In this document: one piece after another, positions 1 through 12,540 of the stretch | Numbering within the stretch: the first letter of the stretch is position 1 | Layout of the letters: every line of letters begins with the position of its first letter | Assembly: GCA_036971475.1 (NCBI GenBank) | Contig: JBAIZL010000006.1 | Coordinates: 5,257,501-5,321,500, forward strand | Direction: 5' to 3' | Length of the DNA: 64,000 bases | From: Prosapia bicincta | Taxonomy: Eukaryota; Arthropoda; Insecta; Hemiptera; Cercopidae | The notes under the pieces: model-generated | The model's database searches: none | Seen by the model: the letters and a program-made list of their open reading frames with translations, nothing else | Told to the model about the DNA's origin: nothing | Translations under genes and position numbers: made by a program

Positions 1-130
1 TAAAACAGCTGTTTGATTTCAGGAATAGCTTATGTTACTTTATTTATATTAATTGTAATTATTTGATGATATTTTTTTTTTTACCTAAATAGAAATTTAC
101 TTACAAACATTGTTTGTATTACTTGTTTTG
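1..130 (+). repeat. Fragment of dispersed repeat A
   Basis: The block around AACAGCTGTTT, then a TTATGTTACTTTATTTATATT-like stretch and an ACCTAAATAG motif, recurs in the same order at about 14.9 kb and 18.75 kb and inverted at about 24.7 kb. This is an end fragment cut by the window edge. Confidence 0.45.
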
Positions 131-1865
131 TTTTACATATGTTACTTAAAATCCATTCCAATTATCGCAAAAGTTACTTTAATCGTCTCAAACAATAAAT
201 AACAGCTAAAACATTATTTACCACTGTATAAGCATAACATCATTTTACTAACATAATACTTTATAACATAATATTTCCGGATCTGCCGCCTTATTTATGA
301 TTAAAACTTACATTGATCAGCGTCATACAAACATAACTTACTTTAATTAATTTTACAAAACACATTATTCTTCAGAAATGTTTGTACTTTGCTATAATCT
401 TTACTATATAAAAATATATGCTCAAAGTATTTGATATAATAGGTTTGGATAGAAAAAAGAAATAATTATTTTCCGAAAGTAAGCTTACCGGTGGCTGAAG
501 TGAATGTTAGCGTTATAAAACTTTTTTATATTCAAACGTTGCCTAACCAGTTATAGTGTAAAATAGTTGCATAGTAATTTGATGAAGCATAAAATAGCCC
601 TATGATTTATATATAAATCAGCAATTTTAATTTGTAAATTGAGGTTAGGTTTGAATTCAAAAATTTTAATTACGATTTATTGTTTGCATAATTTAAAATC
701 GCGTTTATTTTGTTTAGAATACATATGTACTAACACAAGTAAAACCAAACAAACTATAGTGGATTCTGGGTTGTTGAGTAGAATATTACCTGAATTTGAG
801 TCTTCCTCTTCAATGAAAAAACAAAACCTTCTAGTTGTAAATAATTTTGAATCAATAGTTTTTTTTTTTTAAATATTAATAACTGATATTTTTGTCCTGG
901 ATTGTTTGTGGCACCAAAGAAATCTGTCACTACTACAGTCCATGAAGGATAAGGGAATGTTTGGTGCAGTTAGAGGTATGATTGCAGCAATAGTGGCCAA
1001 ATCTGTAGTTTTGGATTTAGAGAATGTTAATTCACTTGTGTATCAGTCACTCAGTGCGATGAAACTGTCTATCTTTGCTGTTTCAATAACATTAGTGAGA
1101 CATTTAGGTTAGATAACGTGTCTTCCAACGTTAACCGATTCTTTCAGTGGCCTTCTACTGTGAAAGCATTTCTTTATGCTTTCATCCTCATTACAAAACC
1201 TGTCTATGTTGTTCCAATTCGTCAACGCCGATCCAAACATATTTCCCGTTTGATTCTCTTTTATATATTCTGCGCTTGATTTTTTAATGAGTTGATTAGA
1301 TATTATTTCACGCTGAAAATATTACGAACAAATCGGCTACGGTAGGATTCTTGATCTGTAATATAAGCAAAGATTGCGGTTCTTGAGGGCCTTACAACGT
1401 CCCCGTGCAGCAACAAGGAAAATATACCACCCAATGTTCTACTGGAACTTGGCGTAGGTGTGCTGAATCGCTTACTATACTTCATCCAGACTTGGAAGGA
1501 CCCCAGAGAATTAGGTGACCCTCACACACTTACTAGCGCTAACCTCTCCCAGAGGTATATCTTTCGTCATTGAGTCACCTATAAAAGTAAACTTTTAAAT
1601 GTATATTTAGGTAATTTGTACATAAATTTTTGATTTCTACATATTATTCTTTTGGAAACGAGGCTAATCAAGATGTAGTTATACTACTTATTTAAATAAT
1701 AGAAAAGATAACATTAATTAAACATATATTTGTGATATTTATTATTAAATTACATTAAATACAACATAATTACTTAGTGTTTGGTCTGTATTTCCAAGGA
1801 ATATGTAGAATCAAAATATATAGATAAAAATTATCTAAATGTAACGGTTTAAGAAATTTTAGTTT
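131..1865. other. AT-rich stretch, no supported gene
   Basis: Only short open frames occur (77 codons at 639-872, 68 codons at 906-1112, 60 codons on the minus strand at 1303-1485). None resembles a family I know and none has convincing splice sites. Segments 900-1250 and 1330-1560 are less AT-rich than their surroundings and could be decayed transposon or exon remnants, but I cannot assign them. Confidence 0.5.
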
Positions 1866-1980
1866 TATAGACCAAGGTCTAGTCAGATTGGATGGTCAGT
1901 GTGAGTGAGTGTGCACACGCCGAGGTACGAGGGCCGAAGTTCTTGTGAAGTTTTAATGTGACGACTTTTGTCCTTAGGTC

Positions 1981-4900
1981 TTTGAGCGTGTGAATTAGTC
2001 AAGACAGTAAGGACAAAGCACCTGAGTGGCACATTCTTGTAAACCTTTGTGTCAACAGATTTTCAGAGTGTGAATTAGTCAAGACAGTAAGGACAAAGCA
2101 CCTGAGTGGCATATTCTTGTGAACCTTTGTGCCTACAGACTTTGAGCGTGTGAATTAGTCAAGACAGTAAGGACAAAGCACCTGAGTGGCACATTCTTGT
2201 AAACCTTTGTGTCAACAGATTTTGAGAGTGTGAATTAGTCAAGACAGTAAGGACAAAGCACCTGAGTGGCACATTCTTGTAAACCTTTGTGTCAACAGAT
2301 TTTGAGAGTGTGAATTAGTCAAGACAGTAAGGACAAAGCACCTGAGTGGCACATTCTTGTAAACCTTTGTGTCAACAGATTTTGAGTGTGTGAATTAGTC
2401 AAGACTGTAAGGACGAAGCACCTGAGTGGCACATTCTTGTGAACCTTTGTGCCTACAGACTTTGAGCGTGTGAATTAGTCAAGACAGTAAGGACAAAGCA
2501 CCTGAGTGGCACATTCATGTAAACCTTTGTGTCAACAGATTTTGAGAGTGTGAATTAGTCAAGACTGTAAGGACGAAGCACCTGAGTGGCACATTCTTGT
2601 GAACCTTTGTGCCTACAGACTTTGAGCGTGTGAATTAGTCAAGACAGTAAGGACAAAGCACCTGAGTGGCACATTCTTGTAAACCTTTGTGTCAACAGAT
2701 TTTGAGTGTGTGAATTAGTCAAGACTGTAAGGACGAAGCACCTGAGTGGCACATTCTTGTGAACCTTTGTGCCTACAGACTTTGAGCGTGTGAATTAGTC
2801 AAGACAGTAAGGACAAAGCACCTGAGTGGCACATTCTTGTAAACCTTTGTGTCAACAGATTTTGAGAGTGTGAATTAGTCAAGACAGTAAGGACAAAGCA
2901 CCTGAGTGGCACATTCTTGTAAACCTTTGTGTCAACAGATTTTGAGAGTGTGAATTAGTCAAGACAGTAAGGACAAAGCACCTGAGTGGCACATTCTTGT
3001 AAACCTATGTGTCAACAGATTTTGAGTGTGTGAATTAGTCAAGACTGTAAGGACGAAGCACCTGAGTGGCACATTCTTGTGAACCTTTGTGCCTACAGAC
3101 TTTGAGCGTGTGAATTAGTCAAGACAGTAAGGACAAAGCACCTGAGTGGCACATTCTTGTAAACCTTTGTGTCAACAGATTTTGAGAGTGTGAATTAGTC
3201 AAGACAGTAAGGACAAAGCACCTGAGTGGCACATTCTTGTAAACCTTTGTGTCAACAGATTTTGAGTGTGTGAATTAGTCAAGACTGTAAGGACGAAGCA
3301 CCTGAGTGGCACATTCTTGTAAACCTTTGTGTCAACAGATTTTGAGTGTGTGAATTAGTCAAGACTCTAAGGACGAAGCACCTGAGTGGCACATTCTTGT
3401 GAACCTTTGTGTCAACAGATTTTGAGTGTGTGAATTAGTCAAGACTGTAAGGACGAAGCACCTGAGTGGCACATTCTTGTAAACCTTTGTGTCAACAGAT
3501 TTAGAGTGTGTGAATTAGTCAAGACTCTAAGGACGAAGCACCTGAGTGGCACATTCTTGTAAACCTTTGTGTCAACAGGTTTTGAGTGTGTGAATTAGTC
3601 AAGATTGTAAGGACGAAGCACTTAAGTGGCATATTCTTGTGAACCTTTGTGCCTACAGACTTTGAGTGTGTGAATTAGTCAAGACTGTAAGGACGAAGCC
3701 CCTGAGTGGCACATTCTTGTGAACCTTTGTGCCTACAGACTTTGAGCGTGTGAATTAGTCAAGACTGTAAGGTCGAAGCACCTGAGTGGCACATTCTTAT
3801 AAACCTTTGTGTCAACAGATTTTGAGTGTGTGAATTAGTCAAGACTCTAAGGACGAAGCACCTGAGTGGCACATTCTTGTGAACCTTTGTGCCTACAGAC
3901 TTTGAGTGTGTGAATTAGTCAAGACTCTAAGTACGAAGCACCTGAGTGGCACATTCTTGTGAACCTTTGTGCCTACAGACTTTGAGTGTGTGAATTAGTC
4001 AAGACTGTAAGGACGAAGCACCTGAGTGGCACATTCTTGTGAACCTTTGTGCCTACAGACTTTGAGCGTGTGAATTAGTCAAGACAGTAAGGACAAAGCA
4101 CCTGAGTGGCACATTCTTGTAAACCTTTGTGTCAACAGATTTTGAGTGTGTGAATTAGTCAAGACTGTAAGGAAGAAGCACCTGAGTGGCACATTTTTGT
4201 AAACCTTTGTGTCAACAGATTTTGAGTGTGTGAATTAGTCAAGACTGTAAGGACGAAGCACCTGAGTGGCACATTCTTGTAAACCTTTGTGTCAACAGAT
4301 TTTGAGTGTGTGAATTAGTCAAGACTCTAAGGACGAAGCACCTGAGTGGCACATTCTTGTGAACCTTTGTGTCAACAGATTTTGAGTGTGTGAATTAGTC
4401 AAGACTGTAAGGACGAAGCACCTGAGTGGCACATTCTTGTAAACCTTTGTGTCAACAGATTTATAGTGTGTGAATTAGTCAAGACTCTAAGGACGAAGCA
4501 CCTGAGTGGCATATTCTTGTGAACCTTTGTGTCAACAGATTTTGAGTGTGTGAATTAGTCAAGATTGTAAGGACGAAGCACTTAAGTGGCATATTCTTGT
4601 GAACCTTTGTGCCTACAGACTTTGAGTGTGTGAATTAGTCAAGACTGTAAGGACGAAGCCCCTGAGTGGCACATTCTTGTGAACCTTTGTGCCTACAGAC
4701 TTTGAGCGTGTGAATTAGTCAAGACTGTAAGGACGAAGCACCTGAGTGGCACATTCTTATAAACCTTTGTGTCAACAGATTTTGAGTGTGTGAATTAGTC
4801 AAGACTCTAAGGACGAAGCACCTGAGTGGCACATTCTTGTGAACCTTTGTGCCTACAGACTTTGAGTGTGTGAATTAGTCAAGACTCTAAGTACGAAGCA

Positions 4901-7900
4901 CCTGAGTGGCACATTCTTGTGAACCTTTGTGCCTACAGACTTTGAGTGTGTGAATTAGTCAAGACTGTAAGGACGAAGCACCTGAGTGGCACATTCTTGT
5001 GAACCTTTGTGCCTACAGACTTTGAGTGTGTGAATTAGTCAAGACTGTAAGGACGAAGCACTCAAGTGGCACATTCTTGTGAACCTTTGTGCCTACAGAC
5101 TTTGAGTGTGTGAATTAGTCAAGACTGTAAGGACGAAGCACTCAAGTGGCATATTCTTGTGAACCTTTGTGCCTACAGACTTTGAGTGTGTGAATTAGTC
5201 AAGACTGTAAGGACGAAGCAGTCAAGTCTCATATTCTTGTGAACCTTTGTGCCTACAGACTTTGAGTGTGTGAATTAGTCAAGACTATAAGGACGAAGCA
5301 CTTAAGTGGCATATTCTTGTGAACCTTTGTGCCTACAGACTTTGAGTGTGTGAATTAGTCAAGACTGTAAGGACGAAGCACTTAAGTGGCATATTCTTGT
5401 GAACCTTTGTGCCTACAGACTTTGAGTGTGTGAATTAGTTAAGACTGTAAGGACGAAGCACTTAAGTGGCATATTCTTGTGAACCTTTGTGCCTACAGAC
5501 TTTGAGTGTGTGAATTAGTTAAGACTGTAAGGACGAAGCACTCAAGTGGCACATTCTTGTGAACCTTTGTGCCTACAGACTTTGAGTGTGTGAATTAGTT
5601 AAGACTGTAAGGACGAAGCACTCAAGTGGCATATTCTTGTGAACCTTTGTGCCTACAGACTTTGAGTGTGTGAATTAGTCAAGACTGTAAGGACGAAGCC
5701 CCTGAGTGGCACATTCTTGTGAACCTTTGTGCCTACAGACTTTGAGTGTGTGAATTAGTCAAGACTGTAAGGTCGAAGCACCTGAGTGGCACATTCTTGT
5801 GAACCTTTGTGCCTACAGACTTTGAGTGTGTGAATTAGTCAAGACTGTAAGGACGAAGCAGTCAAGTCTCATATTCTTGTGAACCTTTGTGCCTACAGAT
5901 TTTGAGTGTGTGAATTAGTCAAGACAGTAAGGACAAAGCACCTGAGTGGCACATTCTTGTGAACCTTTGTGCCTACAGACTTTGATTGTGTGAATTAGTC
6001 AAGACTGTAAGGACGAAGCACTCAAGTGGCATATTCTTGTGAACCTTTGTGCCTACAGACTTTGAGTGTGTGAATTAGTCAAGACTGTAAGAACGAAGCA
6101 CCTGAGTGGCACATTTTTGTGAACCTTTGTGCCTACAGACTTTGAGAGTGTGAATTAGTCAAGACTGTAAGGACGAAGCACTCAAGTGGCATATTCTTGT
6201 GAACCTTTGTGCCAACAGACTTTGAGTGTGTGAATTAGTCAAGACTGTAAGGACGAAGCACTCAAGTGGCATATTCTTGTGAACCTTTGTGCCTACAGAC
6301 TTTGAGTGTGTGAATTAGTCAAGACTGTAAGGACGAAGCACTCAAGTGGCATATTCTTGTGAACCTTTGTGCCTACAGACTTTGAGTGTGTGAATTAGTC
6401 AAGACTATAAGGACGAAGCACTTAAGTGGCATATTCTTGTGAACCTTTGTGCCAACAGACTTTGAGTGTGTGAATTAGTCAAGACTGTAAGGACGAAGCA
6501 CTCAAGTGGCATATTCTTGTGAACCTTTGTGCCTACAGACTTTGAGTGTGTGAATTAGTCAAGACTATAAGGACGAAGCACTTAAGTGGCATATTCTTGT
6601 GAACCTTTGTGCCAACAGACTTTGAGTGTGTGAATTAGTCAAGACTATAAGGACGAAGCACTCAAGTGGCATATTCTTGTGAACCTTTGTGCCAACAGAC
6701 TTTGAGTGTGTGAATTAGTCAAGACTGTAAGGACGAAGCACTCAAGTGGCATATTCTTGTGAACCTTTGTGCCTACAGACTTTGAGTGTGTGAATTAGTC
6801 AAGACTGTAAGGACGAAGCACTCAAGTGGCATATTCTTGTGAACCTTTGTGCCTACAGACTTTGAGTGTGTGAATTAGTCAAGACTATAAGGACGAAGCA
6901 CTTAAGTGGCATATTCTTGTGAACCTTTGTGCCTACAGACTTTGAGTGTGTGAATTAGTCAAGACTATAAGGACGAAGCACTTAAGTGGCATATTCTTGT
7001 GAACCTTTGTGCCTACAGACTTTGAGTGTGTGAATTAGTCAAGACTGTAAGGACGAAGCACTCAAGTGGCATATTCTTGTGAACCTTTGTGCCTACAGAC
7101 TTTGAGTGTGTGAATTAGTCAAGACTATAAGGACGAAGCACTTAAGTGGCATATTCTTGTGAACCTTTGTGCCTACAGACTTTGAGTGTGTGAATTAGTC
7201 AAGACTCTAAGTACGAAGCACCTGAGTGGCACATTCTTGTGAACCTTTGTGCCTACAGACTTTGAGTGTGTGAATTAGTCAAGACTGTAAGGACGAAGCA
7301 GTCAAGTCTCATATTCTTGTGAACCTTTGTGCCTACAGATTTTGAGTGTGTGAATTAGTCAAGACAGTAAGGACAAAGCACCTGAGTGGCACATTCTTGT
7401 GAACCTTTGTGCCTACAGACTTTGATTGTGTGAATTAGTCAAGACTGTAAGGACGAAGCACTCAAGTGGCATATTCTTGTGAACCTTTGTGCCTACAGAC
7501 TTTGAGTGTGTGAATTAGTCAAGACTGTAAGAACGAAGCACCTGATTGGCACATTTTTGTGAACCTTTGTGCCTACAGACTTTGAGAGTGTGAATTAGTC
7601 AAGACTGTAAGGACGAAGCACTCAAGTGGCATATTCTTGTGAACCTTTGTGCCAACAGACTTTGAGTGTGTGAATTAGTCAAGACTGTAAGGACGAAGCA
7701 CTCAAGTGGCATATTCTTGTGAACCTTTGTGCCTACAGACTTTGAGTGTGTGAATTAGTCAAGACTGTAAGGACGAAGCACTCAAGTGGCATATTCTTGT
7801 GAACCTTTGTGCCTACAGACTTTGAGTGTGTGAATTAGTCAAGACTATAAGGACGAAGCACTTAAGTGGCATATTCTTGTGAACCTTTGTGCCTACAGAC

Positions 7901-8540
7901 TTTGAGTGTGTGAATTAGTTAAGACTGTAAGGACGAAGCACTTAAGTGGCATATTCTTGTGAACCTTTGTGCCTACAGACTTTGAGTGTGTGAATTAGTT
8001 AAGACTATAAGGACGAAGCACTTAAGTGGCATATTCTTGTGAACCTTTGTGCCTACAGACTTTGAGTGTGTGAATTAGTTAAGACTGTAAGGACGAAGCA
8101 CTTAAGTGGCATATTCTTGTGAACCTTTGTGCCTACAGACTTTGAGTGTGTGAATTAGTTAAGACTGTAAGGACGAAGCACTTAAGTGGCATATTCTTGT
8201 GAACCTTTGTGCCTACAGACTTTGAGTGTGTGAATTAGTTAAGACTGTAAGGACGAAGCACTTAAGTGGCATATTCTTGTGAACCTTTGTGCCTACAGAC
8301 TTTGAGTGTGTGAATTAGTCAAGACTATAAGGACGAAGCACTTTAGTGGCATATTCTTGTGAACCTTTGTGCCTACAGACTTTGAGTGTGTGAATTAGTT
8401 AAGACTATAAGGACGAAGCACTTTAGTGGCATATTCATGTGAACCTTTGTGCCTACAGATTTTGAGTGTGTGAATTAGTTAAGACTATAAGGACGAAGCA
8501 CTTTAGTGGCATATTCTTGTGAACCTTTGTGCCTACAGAC
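1981..8540 (+). repeat. Satellite array, 82 monomers of 80 bp
   Basis: The monomer starts TTTGAGTGTGTGAATTAGTC and ends GTGCCTACAGAC or GTGTCAACAGAT. Every monomer start falls exactly 80 bp after the previous one from 1981 to 8461, so 82 units show no net insertion or deletion and differ only by substitutions. Two main variants exist: a 'CAGTAAGGACAAAGCA / CCTGAG / GTCAACAGAT' type that dominates the left part and a 'CTGTAAGGACGAAGCA / CTCAAG or CTTAAG / CCTACAGAC' type that dominates the right. Blocks are duplicated at multi-unit offsets (960 bp and 1440 bp). No long reading frame exists. A diverged edge unit with GTCCTTAGGTC lies at about 1905-1980. The array could be dispersed or pericentromeric satellite; the sequence does not decide. 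Confidence 0.97.
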
Positions 8541-9345
8541 TTTGAGTGTGTGAATTAATCTAGATTGTGGAAACCAAGCAGTAAAGTGGCACATCCGTGT
8601 GAAGCTTTGATGGGATGATTATTGTCTTTAAAGCCTTTGATTGTGTATATTTGTCAAGACTGTAAGGTTAAGGAATAAAGTGGCACATTCCTGGGGAATT
8701 GTGATGAGATGAGATTTCTCTTTAATGGCTTTCAATGTGTGAATTAGTAAGGACTGTAAGGACGAAACATTTAAGTGGCATATCCATGTGAAATTTTGAT
8801 GAGAAGACTTTTGTCCTTACAGTCTCTGCGTGTGGGAATTAGTCAAGACTGTAAGGAGTAAACACTAAAGTTTCACATCCCTGTGCAGCTTTGAGGTGAT
8901 GATTATTGTCCTTACAGACTCTGAGTGTGTGAATTAGTCAAGACTGTAAGGACGAAGCACCTAAGTGGCATATCCCTTCGAAGTTTTGATGAGAAAAACT
9001 TTTATCCTTACAATCTCTGAGTGTGTAAATTAGTCAGAATTGTAAAGACGAAGCATTCAAGCATATCTTTTCGAAGTTTTGATGAGAAGACTTTTATCCT
9101 TACAGTTTCTGAGTGTGTGAATTAGTCAGAACTGTAAAGACGAAGCACCCAAGTGGCATATCCATTCCAAGTTTTGATGTGATCGCTATTGTCCTTACAG
9201 GCTTTGAGTTTGTAAATTAATCAAGACTGTAAGGACCAAGCACTAATGTGACATATCCCTCTAAAGCTTTGATGTGATGATTATCCTTATACAGACTCTG
9301 AATGTGTGAATTAGCCAAGATTGTAAGGACCAAGCACTAAAGAGT
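8541..9345 (+). repeat. Degenerate, longer satellite monomers
   Basis: About seven diverged copies continue in the same direction with a period near 100-110 bp. They keep GTGTGTGAATTAGTCAAGAC and TGTAAGGAC but add a segment like GTTTTGATGAGAAGACTTTT and end GTCCTTACAG. The added segment makes each unit carry a dyad (CTGTAAGGAC against GTCCTTACAG). They look like an older form from which the homogenised 80-bp unit arose by an internal deletion, but the direction of change is inferred. Confidence 0.82.
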
Positions 9346-9787
9346 GGGCCTTGTGGATGTGAGAGAAAGTCACACCCTATAGTGCTCAGACCACACAATC
9401 CTGAACCCTCGCGTAGCCGTTATATCTTTCTGCGGAAACTGCTTTACTATGAAGAAACATCACTATTAAAATTATAAATCAATTGACACTTAACATTTTA
9501 AATTATTATAAACTCTATTTGCAGATTTTAAACACACTTTCTCCAAAAGCGTTTGTAAAGTACTATAAAACTCTTGATTTGACGAACTAAACATTTTTAT
9601 TTCTATAAACAGGTTACACTAATTCCAAAGAAGCCAAAAAATATATTACAGCTTGTATCATGTGCATATTACAGACTTGTCCTTTATGGACTTATATTTG
9701 GTGACATAAAAACGAAGGGTTGTAAGAAAAATGTTTTAAACTTAGATATTACACACAATTTTAATGCTTTAAGTATCTAAAAATAAA
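9346..9787. other. Intergenic, nothing recognised
   Basis: Moderately GC-richer at 9350-9430, then AT-rich. I see no reading frame, repeat or RNA gene. Confidence 0.5.
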
Positions 9788-10439
9788 AGACAGCTGTTTT
9801 GCAAGATAAGTATAATATTTTATTCTGCCATGGCGTCGTTTCAAAACCTAGATCGTCATCTTCAGGGCTATTGATCCTAAATTTTTCAATGCATATGTGT
9901 AATTTTATACGAAACTCAAAGTAAACCATGTCGATGTTATTACCAAATGCAATGTTTTAAAACTGTGTACATAATTTACCAATGTGTAATCCTGTGTAAC
10001 TATTAATAATAATTCTTGATGTTAATTAATTTGTAACACTCTTAAAAATAAGGTGTGACATATAAATTCATTTATATATTTAATTTTTATTTAATAATTG
10101 TATCGTCCCAATATAAAAGAAAATTTTTGTTTTATTGGTGCACATTGTGAAGCTAGCATAGATAGTAGCGCCCCTAGCGGGTAAAAATGAAAAATATCGT
10201 ACGAGTTAGTAACTTAGGGTAATTAACTGACATCGCCCCATGTGACGTAAGCATGGTCTGATATCGCCTGATCCGAAGCACCAATCAAAAAATTCAAAAT
10301 AATAACCAAGGGTGGGAAATTCCGTTGGCGTGCCCTTGCAGAAGGCCCACTTCTCCAGAGGTTCTTGAACAGAACAGACGTAATGGCATTTTCGGACGTA
10401 ACCTAGAAATTTATAAGCTTCCAGTATTCAAAATTTAAG

Positions 10440-11109
10440 ATGTCAAAGCCGGTACCAAATTTTATTAACGTAACTAAAGAAGAAGTCAGAAGCGATTATT
10501 CATATGTTCCAAATAAGTAAAAGTTTATATAATTTTTTTTAAGAGCGCTGATTTGCAAGAGCGATGTGTTAAGTGTTAAGTGTTAAGTGTACAAAATCGA
10601 TGTGCAATAATTAATGATGTGTTTAAAGTGTTTTACAAGTGATGTGCACAACCAGGTACGTTTTAGATAATAATAAAGAAAATGTATTTTAATGTTAACT
10701 AAGTTGAAGAATTTTTAATTGATAAACGGTTAACACATGAACGGTAGAAATTGTCCTTTGAATATTCATTTCTAAAAATTTAATTGAAAAACTTGAGTTA
10801 CTATCTTCTCGATAAATATAATTTTAAAGGTTAATAAGTAATTAAAATGTATGGAATAATTAGCAGTAATTAAAGGATAATTACTCGACACATCGCTGTC
10901 TTTTGTTCTACTGTAATTTGTCACTGATTAATAAATTGTATAACATTGTATTTTAAAACCTCCAATTCTTATTTACCAAGTAACCGGATCCGTTACAAAC
11001 TTTCAATTTTCATTTCAAGTAACCTAGTTCTACCTTCCAAAGATATCAGAAGATCGTTTACAGAAAGACATTATTATGCCTGGCTGAAACGGAGAACTAG
11101 GAGCCCCTG
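10440..11109 (+). CDS. Possible two-exon hypothetical gene fragment
   Basis: An ATG at 10440 opens 25 codons (begins MSKPVPNFINV) up to a possible GT donor at 10517. A possible acceptor (CAG at 11047-11049) opens 20 codons ending in a strong donor GTAAGT at 11110. Joined across the split codon they keep one frame, with a basic second part (RSFTERHYYAWLKRR). It lies between the arms of the inverted pair. I recognise no family. The polypyrimidine tract is weak and a chance match is likely. Confidence 0.18.
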
Positions 11110-11339
11110 GTAAGTAAGGTTAATTAATTTGTTAATAAGTAATTAACACACATTTTTAATAAAGCCCTGATAAATACTTACCCCAGGAAAAAGGGCTCAA
11201 CTGTTACAAATTGTTATATAGGATTACACATGGGTAAATTATGTACATATTTTTAAAATATTGTAGTTGGTAAGAACATCAACATTGTTTAGAAAATTTG
11301 AGATTCGTATAAAATTACACACGCTTTAAAACTTTTAGC

Positions 11340-11370
11340 CTGATGATAACGATCTAGTTATCGAAACGTC
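11340..11370 (+). ncRNA. Hammerhead-like hairpin of a PLE end
   Basis: CTGATGA is followed by sequence in which GATAAC pairs with GTTATC, then GAAACG. After GAAACG, the next bases ACG..CGTA could form a short helix III with a GUA cleavage triplet, and GC before the core can pair with GC after it. The pairing borrows the GA of CTGATGA, so it is not a textbook hammerhead. Activity is unknown. Confidence 0.4.
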
Positions 11371-11732
11371 GCCGTAGCAAAGTAAAATGTTATACTTGAC
11401 TCACAAGATAGCTTTATTTTATTTCTATTACCAAATAAATCTGTGAGAGTGAATCATGAACTATAGGTTTAAGTATCGATTAACACAGCATAGTAAAAAT
11501 ATAACTGCGTATTTTACCATATTTCAAAATTGTGTAAATTAGGAAGAACCAGTTTATTTTGACGTTTTCCCAAAGGTAATTGCTTTACCTTCCATAATTA
11601 TTTTTTAAAGAAACAATATTTACTAAAAAATATTTTTTATTCTTAGCAGTTAAAATATGTCAATCAATATATTTTTATTATTAAATAAAAAATTAAATAT
11701 TTTTATCTGTTAATAACTATAAATTTTTTATA

Positions 11733-12165
11733 TAGGCTAATGACAGATCACAGACAATTTTGCATTTTTAAACACTCAACATTTCAAATATCTTTCCGAA
11801 ATTCCTTTTTAAGAGCTCAGTTTTAGTTAAACAATTATACAACATAACTTACCATTTATCAAACACATAAAATTATATAAAACATAATAAAAATCAACAA
11901 ATTATAAAACACTTAATAAATATCCATTTACAAGTTAAATTTTTCTATCACAATAAAACAAGAACAAAAATTTTTAAATGTTAATGGATATTTATTGTGT
12001 TTTATAATTTGTTAATTTTTATTATATTTTATATAATTTTATAAATCGTAAGTTATGTTGTATAATTGTTTAAAAACTAATTAAAATTTCGGAAAGATAT
12101 TTGAAATGTTGAGTGTTTAAAAATGCAAAATTGTCTGTGATCTGTCATTACCATATATAAAAAAT
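11733..12165. mobile_element. Palindromic PLE-like end pair
   Basis: The arm 11733-11945 reads as the near reverse complement of 11985-12165. Outer ends share TGACAGATCACAGACAATTT and AAACACTCAACATTTCAAAT; inner parts share a block built on AAATTATAAAACAC. The same family forms the outer arms at 57734-58938, where the hairpin GAATTT/AAATTC-GAAAC is better preserved. No coding sequence remains. Confidence 0.7.
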
Positions 12166-12329
12166 TGATTATTATTCAAATGTCCATAATTGCCTTCCGT
12201 TCCTTAGAGAGTTGAAAGGAGGGGAGCTGAGATTTACTAAAAGTAGAATGATGAATTTTTGATCGTCTCTAATGAACATTAGGCTTAAGTTAATTAGGCT
12301 TGCAGCTTACCTAGTGAGAACAGTTCACA

Positions 12330-12540
12330 AAGGCAAATATTAAAACAGTGCACTCAAAATCACTACACACTAGTTTATTAACACAGACACACTAGTTTCG
12401 ACGATAACGTCCCCTTTCATCGGTGATTGACACTACTGATGAAGAGTGACCAATCACTGATGAAGGCGACATCGTCGTCGATACTATTGTGTACTATTAA
12501 ACTAGTGTGTCGTGAGATGTTAAGCGAACTATTTTAATAT
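12330..12540. mobile_element. Short palindromic PLE-like end pair
   Basis: Inverted arms share ACACACTAGTTTA and GACGATAACGTC-type sequence around a centre near 12435-12450. The plus-strand copy at 12457-12484 reads CTGATGA, then GGCGAC/GTCGTC pairing, then GATAC instead of GAAAC. The minus-strand copy keeps GAAAC but has CCGATGA. Each arm has therefore lost part of the motif. Confidence 0.6.

Larger units (their letters stand above)
9788..11422. mobile_element. Inverted pair of PLE-like ends with 1.2-kb interior
   Basis: The arm 9788-10002 is the diverged reverse complement of 11207-11422. Each arm carries the hairpin motif near its outer end (minus strand 9838-9865, plus strand 11340-11370). 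Shared blocks include GTGTAATTTTATACGA and ACATAATTTACC. The interior (10003-11206) is not self-complementary. Paired, outward-facing 3' ends are typical of Penelope-like insertions, although no reverse transcriptase can be read here. Confidence 0.6.

Noticed and set aside
1981..8540. Regular 80-bp repeats as a CRISPR array
   Set aside because: The whole 80-bp unit is conserved, with no unique spacers and no cas genes, and the context is eukaryotic. It is a satellite.
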